Below are positions 1 to 10,082 of a DNA stretch of 64,000 nucleotides, in pieces. This DNA is from Bryobacterales bacterium (GTDB lineage Bacteria; Acidobacteriota; Terriglobia; Bryobacterales; UBA6623). The stretch covers positions 79,887 through 143,886 of the forward strand of contig JAPPMC010000001.1 in NCBI GenBank assembly GCA_028819235.1. The letters run 5' to 3'. The position numbers and the translations under genes were made by a program. Under the pieces are notes generated by a model. The model was not told the DNA's origin. It ran no database searches and worked only from the letters and a program-made list of their open reading frames with translations. Position 1 is the stretch's first letter; each line of letters starts with the position of its first letter.

Positions 1-2
1 AG

Positions 3-1064
3 AAGGGCGCTTCCCGCTCGTCCTGCATGTCTTTTCTGATCACTGCACCTGAGACCGGGGCCGACTCCATCCTTGTCACCCACGCGTTCTTCGGGATTGT
101 TGCCGCAGTCGTGAGGCCGGTCGTGAGCTTCATCACAGCGGTAGTGGCCGGTGTTGCTTGCATCGGGTTGATCCGCGACGACTCCCACGAGGAGAAGGCC
201 AGCATCTCTCACGGCCACGTCCACGGGCATCGCGAAGACGAGTGCGACCACTGCGAAGATCACGGGCAAGGGCGTCACGTGGCCCTGTCCATTGGCACGG
301 ACGAATGCTACGTGAGCCCAGCAGACTTCCGGCGGCTCATCGCCGATTGGATTCGCAGTCTGACACGGTCTAGTCGCCCCGCTCGCTCTGGTGTCGCAGC
401 TACTTCTCTCGCGGAGGGAACGCGAGGGACTGGCAATGCAGCGGAGCGCGAGCCGCTCACGCTCGGCAAGGTGGCCAAGCACATCTTCCGCTACGGGTTT
501 GTCGAAGTCGCTGATGACATCCTGTTTGCGTTGCTGGTGGGGATCGGCTTTGGCGCAATCCTGTACCTTGCAATCCCAGCGGACTTGATGGCGAACGACT
601 ACGCTCGCTGGCTCTCGTACCCCGTGATGGTCATGATCGGCGTCCCGCTGTACATCTGTGCCTCGGGCAGCACGCCGATTGCCGCGGCATTGGTGGCGAA
701 GGGGCTGAGCCCGGGGGCGGCCCTCATCTTCCTAATGACCGGACCGGCGACCAACTCTGGAACCATTGCCATCATGGTCAGCCAGTTCAGTGCCCGGTTC
801 GCATCCATCTACACGGTCGCGGTGATCGTGGTCACAACGATCTTGGGCATCGCCGTGGATGTGGTGCTCATCAGTCTTGGGCTTACGCTGCCCGTAAACC
901 TGTCAGCCTCTGAGTCGCCGGCGATCCTGTTCGTGGAGTGGTCTGGGGCGATCGCATTGATCGCGCTTATTCTCTGGCGTTTCAGGGAGGGAGCGCTGAA
1001 GAGCGGCTATCGAGACTTGGTCTCGAACATTTCTCTCTTCCGGCGAGGACTGAGGGGCACGTAG
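3..1064 (+). CDS. Two-domain metal permease (SO_0444/DUF318-like), 5' end cut by window edge
   Basis: Membrane permease of the DUF318 family, whose SO_0444-type members are described as Cu/Zn efflux transporters. The reading frame is open to base 3, and the codons before the first ATG (27) read KGASRSSC. Together with MSFLITAPETGADSI this matches the middle of the family's first half, so ATG 27 is internal and the true N-terminus lies outside the window. A His/Asp/Cys-rich hydrophilic loop (about residues 70-95) fits metal binding. The second half has hydrophobic segments and the family-like stretch CASGSTPIAAAL followed by MTGPATNSGT. The nearby ZIP transporter supports a metal-homeostasis context. 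The substrate metal cannot be read from the sequence. Confidence 0.82.
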   Translation, partial: KGASRSSCMSFLITAPETGADSILVTHAFFGIVAAVVRPVVSFITAVVAGVACIGLIRDDSHEEKASISHGHVHGHREDECDHCEDHGQGRHVALSIGTDECYVSPADFRRLIADWIRSLTRSSRPARSGVAATSLAEGTRGTGNAAEREPLTLGKVAKHIFRYGFVEVADDILFALLVGIGFGAILYLAIPADLMANDYARWLSYPVMVMIGVPLYICASGSTPIAAALVAKGLSPGAALIFLMTGPATNSGTIAIMVSQFSARFASIYTVAVIVVTTILGIAVDVVLISLGLTLPVNLSASESPAILFVEWSGAIALIALILWRFREGALKSGYRDLVSNISLFRRGLRGT

Positions 1065-2206
1065 GACAACTCTCTGTCGAGACTCCCGAGGCCGAAGTCT
1101 TGTTTGGCCGCTCCGGGAAGTAACCCGGAAACTTCCTTCGTCGGAGAGTCTTCGCTTCGGTCAAAACTCTGGTGGAAGGCACGCCAGCCGTGGGTTCGAG
1201 TGGCATGCGAAGGCTTGGCCGCCTTTGCCGCGGACGAGCCGGCAGTTCGGCAATCGCCAAGGGCACGGCGGAACGGCAAATGGCGGGTTAGCGGAGCGAG
1301 CCTGGAGGCCGGGGGCCGACCGCGATCCTTGCGCATCGCGGGCGTCGGGCTGGCTCTGGCTTGAATAGTCTCCGAATGCGGGCGCGTCGGCCACACACTC
1401 GATGCGGTTACTGGCTGGCCAATTGAGCTTCCCAATCCGGCTGGCCTGTCACGCAACCGTCGACGCTGCCGTCTCAATCGGAGTGTGAGCCCGCTCCAGC
1501 GGACTTTGCCCCTTTCTCGACCCTTTCCGGAAACATGCGTATGTGTATGTACTGTGGTGCAGGTATGATTTCAGGCGCAACATGAACGAGTCCCCGTTAA
1601 CTTCGATGGACTCGCGGGCATGGTGCCTTTCTGGCCCTCAGACTCGTTCACCTCCAAGGCGATACTTCCGTACTCTGACCTATAGAGGTTGACTCTCAGC
1701 GGTCTGTGATGCCTCTGGAATGGCGATTCTGTTGCCGACACGATTCGCGCCTTTGCATTATCTAGTTACAAAACCGACTGGTGGGTCCCCCCATTGCTCC
1801 CTCCAGCCCGCACGGTCGTCGCCAACCGCACTCACGTCCCTATCCGGTATCGAATCGCTCACCAGCTGTACCAGATGCAGCTGTCCCGCACATTGCCGCG
1901 CATTGCAATTACCAGCTAGTACACCAACACGGTCATGAACAAGTGACCGTACTCACTTCGATCCAATCGGCGAAAGGTGGCCCAATCTCCGTGCTCCTAC
2001 TTCGTCGATAAAGGGGTGACTCTCATGTCCGTCAGCCGGAAGTGCTTCTTCACGATGCGAGTGTCATCTGAGTCCACCGGGCTCGTAAGGCCCCACAAGG
2101 TGAATCGGATCCCGCGTGAAATAACACCCTTCTCCTTGGAACAAGAAAAGCAGTGATCTGAGACCGTTCAAGACCGCACAAGTCATTATGATAGACTACA
2201 GACTAC
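1065..2206. other. Long stretch without a recognisable gene
   Basis: Only short, mutually overlapping frames with no family resemblance are present. Base composition falls toward the right end, approaching that of the KAP gene. A GGGTTCGAG near 1192 resembles a tRNA T-arm, but no cloverleaf could be built around it. The stretch lies between the 3' ends of two convergent genes. Confidence 0.5.
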
Positions 2207-4456
2207 TTAGTCTTCTACAGCTAATTCTGGCCGCCATCCTCCGGCATACTTCTCGGCGAGTGCCAGTAGTGCATCGTGACCATTGAGCCTCGATCTCTTT
2301 AGTGAAGCGATCCGATCACTGAGGATCCCTTCGTCGCCGTACAAACTGACCAGTGCGTCCCACGCGAGACGAGGCGACCGTCGTAACCTTCGAGTGCCAA
2401 CTGATTGACTGCGCACTTCGGTGAGTGCTGACTTCAAGAGGGCAAGAGTGAAGTTAGGAGAACTGTCAATTGTGATCGGAGGATCCTTTCGTCCTGCTGC
2501 CAGCTTTGTGAAGAGCAAGAGCTTAAGTAGATCGGTCTCTTGTGCTAGCACTTCAATAGGAGCTGAGCCTATTTCGTAACACAAGTCCGTTTCGAACTGG
2601 ATTGCGGCCGACTCTGATACGTGCCGATGGCCGGTCCCCTCTCGGTGACCAATGAGTGAGACCAGTTCAAGTTTAGAGGAAAGAGTAGAGATCTGAGGCA
2701 GGATGTTCCGGATAGCTTCTTCTGCTTTCCCCGTGTTCGTGAGCGGACGGAACAGCCGATGGACGACACTCCTTACATCAGTCCGACCACCAAAGTCGAA
2801 TAGTCCGGTCGGATGCCTTGGCAACTCTGGCAGGAGATTAAATAGCACAACCGTTGTAGGCTCCACATGTTCGGGTCCGAAGTCTTCTGCGTACGCTTCA
2901 AGCGACGAGATCACGTCGCGCAGTCGCTCCTGATCAAGAGACCGAAGATAGTTATCCAAGGCCCGTTGATCCGCCATAAGAGTCCAAGAGTGTTCAGCAT
3001 CCGACAGAACTTGGAGCCCTTTACTGACAACACGTTCCAAGTAGAAGCGAAGGAAGTTCTTATGCGCGACTCGCCGTGTCCTGCCCCACGTTTTCTCGTA
3101 TTCGCTGCCACACGGGGACAGAGAAATGTGCCGCTGTCCTGCTGGGAACAGTCGCTTGACAAGCGCACGGACTACTTCTTCTCGGTCATCCGCAGTCTCG
3201 ATTAGTCGGTCAATCTGTTCTTTGAAGTGTGATGTATTCTTAGGGTCGTCACCGCCCCAGTGCGAAGTCTGCGTTAGTGCATCAACACATTTGTGCAATT
3301 GCCCAAAAGTGTCTGGAAGGAATACACGAACGGCTTCCAGTCCGAGGACATCTGTAAGAGCGATCTGGCCACCTAACTCTTTAGCTGCTGCGCGAACCGA
3401 AATTGCGTAACGACGAACATCTCTCATGTTCCTGATCAGGGGGAGAATGATCTCAGAAAAGATATCTCCCCAAACATCCTCGTCGAACGGTCCGAGGTCA
3501 TCGATATCCGAAATCGCATCTTCAATTGCCCTTAACAATTGCTTTCTTAGCACACTCTCCGGCACTGCCGGAAGGTCAACAGCGACTTGCAGGATCTTTT
3601 CAAGGTAATCACGTCCAGTACTGTCGTGTTCAGAGAGGGCGATCTCTACTCTCCTCCGGTCGAAAGCGACAACGTAGACGACGTTCGGGAAATTCGCGAT
3701 CAATCGCACGAGCCTGAACACGTGCCGGATTTCCGTCTTGGTGAGCCGGTCGATGTCATCGAGTACGATGATGATAGGTTTGTGGAGCGCGGAAAGGGCG
3801 CGTGTGACCTTGTTCCGACGGGCACCGATGCCCTCCTTCTGGCGCTTCAACATCTTCCTTAGGACTCCTGAGGCTAGTCTGGCACGCTCTATCCACGTAC
3901 CCACGAGAGGCAGCCAGCCCAAGCCCGAGAAGGCCTCACCGTATTCTGCTAGTCCCTTGGCCACCTTCGAGAAATCTGCTCGGAGCTTCAATTGCGCAGA
4001 TAGCTCCACGAAGAAGGAATTGACTAGCTGCTCAGTTCCACTGAACATCCACGGATTGAATTCAAGAACTGTCGCGCCAAGGTCGTCCCAGCGTGATCGC
4101 GCCAGATTTACAAACGAAGTCTTTCCAGATCCCCAAGGGCCGAGGACACCGACAACAACACCCTCGCTAACGTCAGTCTGGAGGACCTGCTCTGCAAACG
4201 AGCGAGCCGCTGTCGATCGTCCGAGGAGGTCATGGTCCGGACTACGGATTGGGTTGTCGGCTGGAATGCCAGCGGCGATCCTGCCCGGTTCGGATCTAAC
4301 TCGGCCCTGATGACTGTTTTCGTTGCTCGACGATCCCCTCTCAGTTCGACGTTGGATCCTTCGTATCCACCTCATGGCGAGCGCTCGTCCACTCCTAGCT
4401 GACTCACGAGGCTGGGCCATCGAGTGGCTCAAGCTCCGAGAGGGTGTGCCTATCAT
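2207..4456 (-). CDS. KAP family P-loop NTPase
   Basis: 749-residue predicted ATPase of the KAP family of STAND-like NTPases. Walker A is GPWGSGKT (residues 106-113), the family-typical FNPWMFSG follows at 133-140, and Walker B is IIIVLDDID (228-236). KAP proteins often carry transmembrane segments between Walker A and B; here only a weak hydrophobic patch near 179-189 is seen. The first 70 residues are basic and poorly conserved-looking, and no ribosome-binding site singles out a start; Met13 and Met28 are alternatives. GC content is near 50% by eye, clearly below the neighbours, which suggests acquisition. Some KAP proteins are linked to phage defence, but no partner gene is adjacent, so the role is unknown. 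Confidence 0.85.
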   Translation of the reverse strand: MIGTPSRSLSHSMAQPRESARSGRALAMRWIRRIQRRTERGSSSNENSHQGRVRSEPGRIAAGIPADNPIRSPDHDLLGRSTAARSFAEQVLQTDVSEGVVVGVLGPWGSGKTSFVNLARSRWDDLGATVLEFNPWMFSGTEQLVNSFFVELSAQLKLRADFSKVAKGLAEYGEAFSGLGWLPLVGTWIERARLASGVLRKMLKRQKEGIGARRNKVTRALSALHKPIIIVLDDIDRLTKTEIRHVFRLVRLIANFPNVVYVVAFDRRRVEIALSEHDSTGRDYLEKILQVAVDLPAVPESVLRKQLLRAIEDAISDIDDLGPFDEDVWGDIFSEIILPLIRNMRDVRRYAISVRAAAKELGGQIALTDVLGLEAVRVFLPDTFGQLHKCVDALTQTSHWGGDDPKNTSHFKEQIDRLIETADDREEVVRALVKRLFPAGQRHISLSPCGSEYEKTWGRTRRVAHKNFLRFYLERVVSKGLQVLSDAEHSWTLMADQRALDNYLRSLDQERLRDVISSLEAYAEDFGPEHVEPTTVVLFNLLPELPRHPTGLFDFGGRTDVRSVVHRLFRPLTNTGKAEEAIRNILPQISTLSSKLELVSLIGHREGTGHRHVSESAAIQFETDLCYEIGSAPIEVLAQETDLLKLLLFTKLAAGRKDPPITIDSSPNFTLALLKSALTEVRSQSVGTRRLRRSPRLAWDALVSLYGDEGILSDRIASLKRSRLNGHDALLALAEKYAGGWRPELAVED

Positions 4457-4585
4457 CGGTAGGTTGCTCGGGCATAAACCTCTTTAGGCTATGGCTCGTT
4501 GCCCTCAACGGATTCTCTGCTTCGCGGAGGCCAAAACGCATTTCAGAGTGTAACTGTCCTAATACTGCCCTCAGGGACCGCGCGA

Positions 4586-5434
4586 TCAGGTTGCACTCCC
4601 AAAGAGCGAGAGGTGTTCCAAGTAGTGCAGAGCATAGGCCAGCGAGACGCCGGCCACAAGCGACGCGGTCAAGAAGATCCGGTCGTGGCCGTGAAACTGG
4701 AGCTCGGGAAGAAGGTCACTCAACGCAACGCACAACAGGGCACCGGCACCGAACGCGAGGGCACGTCCAACCACTTCGGCTTCCGCCGGCCCGAAGAAGC
4801 CGATTCCCCAGTACGTCAGGAATGCTCCGACCGGGCAGATCATGGCAATCCCGAAGTTGCCCGCAACCGCCCATCGCTGACTCACCCCCCCAATCCTCAT
4901 CAATCCGAGGATCGAGTAGGCATCCAGGGGTTTGTGGAACACAATCGCTAAGAACACTCCAAAGCTGACTAGGACTGCTTCGTCGCTGCCATGCAGACTG
5001 CTCCGGACGCTGGCGCCAAGAGCCGCTCCTTCCGTCAGGGCATGCATCCCGAGTCCCACGCTGACCCCTAGCCAGCTCAGGGACTGGTGCCGCATCGAAT
5101 GCCGGTGTTGCTCGCCTTGAGAACCGTCGGCCCTCTCGGGTAGGCCATGGTGGTGGAATTGAAAGACCCGCAGCAGCAGGACGATTACTAACATCCCCAC
5201 GACCGTCCACCAAACCGCGGTTTCCAGTGCTCTCGGAGCGGAGATCTGGGCGACGCTGTGCGGAATCAGGTGATAGAGCGCCACACCTAGGATCAGGCCT
5301 GCAACGAAGCTCATTGCGACTTGCATCCGAGTGTGCGTGAGCTGGATGGCGCTCTGGACCCACATGCCAAGGCCGGCGGTGGCCAATATCGCCACGGTAT
5401 ATGCCAGCAGCAGGAGGACGGGTGGCGAGGTCAT
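4586..5434 (-). CDS. ZIP family divalent metal transporter
   Basis: 282-residue inner-membrane metal transporter of the ZIP family, expected to import Zn2+ or a related divalent cation. Hydrophobic helices are visible at about 6-28, 38-58, 72-91, 120-143, 154-176 and in the C-terminal third. The hallmark metal-site helices are HALTEG (131-136) and HKPLD (167-171, usually HKxPE/D). A cytoplasmic-type His-rich loop (HHH at 94-96, HRH near 110) precedes them. The start is divergent from the CehA-like gene. It lies 129 bp upstream of the KAP gene on the same strand but shares no obvious function with it. Length is normal for a bacterial ZIP. Confidence 0.88.
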   Translation of the reverse strand: MTSPPVLLLLAYTVAILATAGLGMWVQSAIQLTHTRMQVAMSFVAGLILGVALYHLIPHSVAQISAPRALETAVWWTVVGMLVIVLLLRVFQFHHHGLPERADGSQGEQHRHSMRHQSLSWLGVSVGLGMHALTEGAALGASVRSSLHGSDEAVLVSFGVFLAIVFHKPLDAYSILGLMRIGGVSQRWAVAGNFGIAMICPVGAFLTYWGIGFFGPAEAEVVGRALAFGAGALLCVALSDLLPELQFHGHDRIFLTASLVAGVSLAYALHYLEHLSLFGSAT

Positions 5435-5773
5435 CGTTGGTCCTTGGCGATTGCCGACGGCCCGTGCACGTTGGACGCACTTCCCCGAGACCTAGATGCG
5501 CTAAGGTCTCGGCGCTCGACCCGGAGAGCCCTGCCCCGATGAGCGATGTGAGGGAGGCGCCGGACCGGGGCCTGTTCGAGGTCAGGGCGAGCCCTTCCTC
5601 GGACGGATTCACGGATTGGCGCCACCGCGTCGCTGGAGTGGATGAGCATGAATGTGCGGACGCTGGGGGCCGGGTTTCATCGTAAGTCAGCCGGGGCGCA
5701 CCGTCCGGCGCGCCGCCAGTCCCGTGCTTGGGCAGGCCACTCGATTGGCAGCGAGTGTGCGATCGTGGCTGCT
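5435..5773. promoter_or_regulatory. Divergent intergenic region (ZIP / CehA-like gene)
   Basis: About 340 bp between two divergently transcribed genes, so it should contain promoters in both directions. No clear -35/-10 pair, palindrome or riboswitch-like fold was recognised. An in-frame extension of the downstream gene runs back to 5642 but reads as low-complexity Arg/Ala-rich sequence. Confidence 0.35.
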
Positions 5774-7405
5774 ATGCGCCGACCCCTACTGCTGCGCCTC
5801 GCCTTTGTCATCGTTGCCGGAGTCGCGGGTCTGGCTGCGTGTCCGGAGCCTAGGGCATCGATCGGCACGCCACACTCTGTCCGCCTACGCCTCCAAGTCA
5901 TTCGGTCTGATACCGGAGAGCGGCTCCCCGCGAGGGTGTACCTGTTCAAGGGAGGCCGCGATTTCCGCTTGAGCCCGGTTGACGCAATGCTGCCGCTGCG
6001 GCCCGACCTCTTCTATCGGGAGCGGATATGGCGGCGGGCCGCCGAGCCCAGTGTCCTTGAGGTTACCGCCAAAGACAGGTCGCACTTCATCCTGCTGGAC
6101 GGATCGGCGAGTTTCGACCTACCCGCGTCCGGGGACTACCGCATTGAGGCATACCATGGCACGTCTTTCCGGCCCGCCGTGAAGGAGTTTGCACTCGTGC
6201 ACGGAGTGGAATCGCAAATTGCACTGGAGCTGGAGCCAGTCGCCCGGGCCGGTCAGCGGCGCTGGCTGTCAGGAGACGGCCACATCCATTTGGTGCGGGA
6301 CCGCGAGGACGATCCGATCTTCTTGAAGTGGCTGCAAGCGGACGACCTGTCAGTTGGCAACTTTCTTGCCCTGCAGCGACAGCAGCACGCCGCTATGCAG
6401 TGGGGTTTCGGGCCATCAGCGGAAGCCCGGACCCCCTCCCGGTCGGTGCGTTCGGGCCACGAGTCCCGCAGCCGCTTCTACGGACACACGCTGTTTCTGG
6501 GCCCGCGCCGGATGATCGAGCCGCTCAGCATAGGCCTTGAGTACGCCAACAGCGCTCAGGCGTACCCGACCCCAATGGTGCTCTTCTCGAGGGGCCGTGA
6601 CTTGGGAGCGTTGACCGGTTTCGCGCACTTCTACGGCAGCCAGCCAAACTCTACCCTCCTGCTGAACCTCGCCCACGACATGGTCGATTTCGTTGAGGTC
6701 TTCCAGTTCGGAGTTCTCAAGACGCAGCAGTGGTACGAGCTCTTGAACGCCGGCTTCCGAGTCGTCGGAATTGCCGGAAGCGACTTCCCGGCAAACCTGT
6801 CGAGATTCGCTGAATGGCCGAGGGAGCTTCCGCTCCTCGGTCCCGAGAGGGCGCTTGTGCCAGCCGAGGCGGCCGGCTCGGCGTACGAGGCTTGGGCCGA
6901 GGGCGTCCGGCGGGGCGAGGTGTTGGTTACCAATGGACCACTGCTCGATTTCTCGGCAAACGGGCATGGCTCTGGATGGACGATCGACTGGAGTGGTGCC
7001 GCTCTCGAAGTTCAGGGAACTGCCTCAGCCAGCTACTTCCGGCCGATCGAGGCGATTGAGATCGTCCGTGATGGCGAGGTTATTGCCCGTCGCGATGGTA
7101 ACGGCGTGGCAGAGGAGCTGAGCATCACGTTTCGAACGACGCTCGATGAGAGCGCATGGATCGCGGCCCGCGTCAAGGCACAAGCCCCCGAGGGATCGCC
7201 CGACATTCAGGCCCATGCGAATCCGGTCTACTTCCTCCGCGACGGGTGGCCCGTGCGGGTCGACGGGGCCCGAGAGGCAGTGCTTGACCGATGGCGCGGG
7301 GAGGTCTCGTACTACCGCTCTGGCGGATTGGAGTTTCCGGACGAGGGCGCCCGCGCAAACTTCCTTGCAGCGGTGGACGAGACAACGCGGCGGCTCGGTG
7401 AATGA
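5774..7405 (+). CDS. CehA/McbA-like PHP-type metallohydrolase, lipoprotein
   Basis: About 543 residues. The start at 5774 is chosen because it opens directly on a lipoprotein signal peptide: MRRPLLLRL, a hydrophobic core and the lipobox LAAC (Cys23). Upstream in-frame codons do not look coding. The body resembles CehA/McbA family metallohydrolases, with SGDGHIH (His near 167 and 169) as the first metal-ligand pair, then a long barrel region and a late GIAGSDFP motif consistent with PHP-fold metal sites. The C-terminal part (LVTNGPLLDF onward) is typical of these proteins. It is probably anchored in the outer or inner membrane facing the periplasm. It precedes the sugar-acid genes on the same strand with a 112-bp gap. 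The substrate is unknown. Confidence 0.72.
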   Translation: MRRPLLLRLAFVIVAGVAGLAACPEPRASIGTPHSVRLRLQVIRSDTGERLPARVYLFKGGRDFRLSPVDAMLPLRPDLFYRERIWRRAAEPSVLEVTAKDRSHFILLDGSASFDLPASGDYRIEAYHGTSFRPAVKEFALVHGVESQIALELEPVARAGQRRWLSGDGHIHLVRDREDDPIFLKWLQADDLSVGNFLALQRQQHAAMQWGFGPSAEARTPSRSVRSGHESRSRFYGHTLFLGPRRMIEPLSIGLEYANSAQAYPTPMVLFSRGRDLGALTGFAHFYGSQPNSTLLLNLAHDMVDFVEVFQFGVLKTQQWYELLNAGFRVVGIAGSDFPANLSRFAEWPRELPLLGPERALVPAEAAGSAYEAWAEGVRRGEVLVTNGPLLDFSANGHGSGWTIDWSGAALEVQGTASASYFRPIEAIEIVRDGEVIARRDGNGVAEELSITFRTTLDESAWIAARVKAQAPEGSPDIQAHANPVYFLRDGWPVRVDGAREAVLDRWRGEVSYYRSGGLEFPDEGARANFLAAVDETTRRLGE

Positions 7406-7517
7406 CTGGGCGCACGGTTCGCTGCCGAGAGCACGCCGTCGCATAGGCGGACACTCGGGGTATGCTGTTGCCTACGCGTCGGCGATAGTCGCGGACGGGC
7501 ATAGCGGGCTATGTGCG

Positions 7518-8819
7518 ATGCGGACTGAGATCGAACCCCAAGGGCGCCGCAGCTTCGTGTCGGTTCTCGCAGGTGGAGCCGCACACGTGGCCTTACGCGG
7601 GCGCCTGTTTGCGACGGGGAACGGACCGCTCACGATTCGCAGCGTCGAACCTGTCGTGGTGCGGACGCCTCGTGGGGAGAAGCCCCCGGAGTGGTACCTC
7701 GAAATGCCCCCCGTGGGCCACGAAACAGGTGGCACGGGGCTGTGGAACCGCCTCGATCACGCCTCCCCCAGCCGGTTTCGGGGGGTAACCCAAGCGACCT
7801 TGGTCAAGATAGTCACCGAGGGAGGTCTCATCGGATGGGGTGAGTGCCATGCGCCTGCGGCTCCGCGGGTCCACGCAATGGTGATCAATGACCTCTTGGC
7901 GCCGATTCTGGAAGGGCAGGATGCGCGCCAGGTGGAGCCGCTGTGGGAGCGCCTCTACTCCAGCCAGCGGATGCGCGGCTACGCAACCGGGTTCTACACC
8001 GAGGCCATCGCAGGGATCGACCTCGCGCTCTGGGACCTGCTCGGAAAGTACTTGGACCAGCCGCTTTACCGGATTCTCGGGGGCAAGTACCGCGATTCTG
8101 TACCCACATATTCGGGGATCGGCGGATCCACGCCGGAGACCCTCGCGGAATCTGCCAGACAACGGCTCGAAGAGGGGTTCACGGCCGTCAAAATGGGCCT
8201 CAGCAAGGGTCCGGGCACTGCCAGCCTCGAACGGGTGGAAGCCGTTTCCGAGGCCGTCGAAGGCACTGGACAGGTGCTGGTCGACTCCTTGGGGGCCTAC
8301 AAGCTCCACGAGGCGCGGGCGGTGGGCGCCCGGCTTGACGCCCTGCCCAACGTGGGCTGGTGGGAAGATGCCCTGCTCCCCGAGGACGTCCGGGGATACC
8401 AAGAACTCCGGGCATCCCTGAAGACGCCCGTCTGCGTCGGCGAGACGCTCTCCAACCGCTACCAGTTCCGTGACTTGTTCGCTGCGCGTGGCGCGGACAT
8501 CATCAACCCGGACCTCTGCAGGGCGGGGGGCATCAGCGAGTGTCGCCGCATCGGAATCCTCGCCGACTTGCATGGCGTGCTATTCTCGCCGCACATCAGC
8601 ACCGGCACCGCCCTGTATTGGGCCGCTTCTGTGCACTTGGGCGCACACCTGCCGAACACAGTGATCATGGAGGGCGGCACACTGCTCGAGCGTCCGTTCG
8701 GCAATCAACTGTTGCGTGAGCCTCTAGAGGCCCGCCCGGGGCACGCGGTGGTGCCGAAGGGCCCCGGCATCGGTGCAGAGTTTGACGAGGGCGCGCTTGC
8801 GCGGTACACGGTGCACTGA
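7518..8819 (+). CDS. Enolase-superfamily enzyme (mandelate racemase/muconate lactonizing type) with Tat-like leader
   Basis: About 433 residues. It probably catalyses dehydration or epimerisation of a sugar acid through an enolate intermediate. Start 7518 was preferred because upstream in-frame sequence overlaps the previous gene. N-terminal domain: RGVTQATLVKIVTEGGLIGWGE. Barrel: AVKMG Lys (about 222), Mg ligands Asp in VLVDS (about 254), Glu in WWEDALL (about 281) and Glu in CVGETLS (about 308), then SPHIS His (about 358). The usual KxK second lysine is not evident. Residues 10-25 read GRRSFVSVLAGGAA, a twin-arginine-like leader that would be unusual for a cytoplasmic enzyme. The stop lies 3 bp before the MFS start, so co-transcription is likely. 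Confidence 0.85.
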   Translation: MRTEIEPQGRRSFVSVLAGGAAHVALRGRLFATGNGPLTIRSVEPVVVRTPRGEKPPEWYLEMPPVGHETGGTGLWNRLDHASPSRFRGVTQATLVKIVTEGGLIGWGECHAPAAPRVHAMVINDLLAPILEGQDARQVEPLWERLYSSQRMRGYATGFYTEAIAGIDLALWDLLGKYLDQPLYRILGGKYRDSVPTYSGIGGSTPETLAESARQRLEEGFTAVKMGLSKGPGTASLERVEAVSEAVEGTGQVLVDSLGAYKLHEARAVGARLDALPNVGWWEDALLPEDVRGYQELRASLKTPVCVGETLSNRYQFRDLFAARGADIINPDLCRAGGISECRRIGILADLHGVLFSPHISTGTALYWAASVHLGAHLPNTVIMEGGTLLERPFGNQLLREPLEARPGHAVVPKGPGIGAEFDEGALARYTVH

Positions 8820-8822
8820 GAG

Positions 8823-10082
8823 GTGGCCTCCCGTCCGATTCCAAACGTCCGCTGGCGCATCGCTGCTCTGTTGTTCTGCGCCACCGTGATCAACTACATC
8901 GACCGTCAAACCCTGTCCGTGCTGGCCGCGCAGATCACGGAGGAGCTGGGCATCTCGGACATCGAGTATGCCCAGATCGTGCAGGCTTTCCTGATCTGTT
9001 ACGCCGGGATGTACATTGTCTGGGGGCGGATCATCGACCGCTGGGGAACAAGGGCGGCCTTGGCCCTGTCGATGGTCTGGTGGTCCCTCGCGAACGCCGG
9101 CCACGCGCTCGCAAGGGGCGCCGTGGGCTTGGGCGTCTTTCGCGCCCTGCTCGGCTTGGGCGAGTCTGGGAACTTCCTAGCCGCTGAGAAGGCAATCTCC
9201 GAGTGGTTCCCGCCGAGGGAGCGCGGATTCGCCAACGGAATCGTCAATGCTGCGGCGTCGACCGGAGCAATCTTGGCTCCGCCGCTGATCGTCCTGATCT
9301 TCACGCAGTGGGGCTGGCGCGCGGCCTTCGTCGTGACTGGGGCGACGGGATTCGTATGGCTCGTGTATTGGCTTCGCTGGTACTGGGTTCCGGCGAGGCA
9401 CCCGCGCGTGACGGCCGAAGAGCGATCACTGATCGAAAACGCGCCGGGCAGCCCGCACCGCCGTTCCGTGCGCTGGATCGAACTGTTCCAGGTGCGGCAG
9501 ACATGGGCGCTGTTCTTGGCCCGCGTCTTGGCGGATCCCGTGTGGTGGTTCTACCTTTTCTGGCTGCCCAAATACCTCAGCGACGAGCGCGGATTCAGCA
9601 TCGTGGCGATCGGTCTCACCTCTTGGGTCCCGTTCCTTACTGCGGATCTAGGTGCCATCGCCGGAGGCTGGTTCTCCGGGCGATTGATCAGCCGAGGGAT
9701 GGCGCCGCTCAAGGCGCGAAAGTGGGTGATGCTCCCGGCGGCGGCGGCGATGCCGCTCAGCTTGATCGTGCCTTCCAGTGATTCCGCCGTAGTGGCCGTT
9801 GCGGCGATCTGCGGAGTCACCTTCGCGCACATGGCCTGGAAGACTAACCTCATGACCATGACGAATGATGTCTACCCGACGGCGGTCGTAGGTTCGGCGG
9901 CCGGCATTGTCGGTTTGGGCAGTTCTCTGGGAGGTGTCATCTTCACCGGATTCACCGGCTATGTCGTCGAGAGCTACTCATACGACGCGATCTTCTACGT
10001 CATGGCATTCCTGCACCCGATTGCCCTTTGCGTGCTTCATATGTTGGCGAGGGCCAGCTTGGGCGAGAACGGGCGCAAGTGA
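8823..10082 (+). CDS. MFS transporter, anion:cation symporter (ExuT/hexuronate-like)
   Basis: 419-residue inner-membrane major facilitator. The opening NYIDRQTLSVLAAQITEELG and the following GRIIDRWGTR loop are typical of the ACS family that imports hexuronates, glucarate and related organic anions. About twelve hydrophobic helices can be traced, with the conserved ALLGLGESGNF in helix 4-5. It starts with GTG three bases after the preceding stop, so translation is probably coupled. Sitting between two enolase-superfamily genes and a DapA-family gene, it is the likely importer for their substrate. The exact anion cannot be assigned. Confidence 0.9.
   Translation: MASRPIPNVRWRIAALLFCATVINYIDRQTLSVLAAQITEELGISDIEYAQIVQAFLICYAGMYIVWGRIIDRWGTRAALALSMVWWSLANAGHALARGAVGLGVFRALLGLGESGNFLAAEKAISEWFPPRERGFANGIVNAAASTGAILAPPLIVLIFTQWGWRAAFVVTGATGFVWLVYWLRWYWVPARHPRVTAEERSLIENAPGSPHRRSVRWIELFQVRQTWALFLARVLADPVWWFYLFWLPKYLSDERGFSIVAIGLTSWVPFLTADLGAIAGGWFSGRLISRGMAPLKARKWVMLPAAAAMPLSLIVPSSDSAVVAVAAICGVTFAHMAWKTNLMTMTNDVYPTAVVGSAAGIVGLGSSLGGVIFTGFTGYVVESYSYDAIFYVMAFLHPIALCVLHMLARASLGENGRK

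Noticed and set aside
1185..1215. GGGTTCGAGTGG resembling a tRNA T-arm
   Set aside because: No acceptor, D or anticodon stems could be paired around it.
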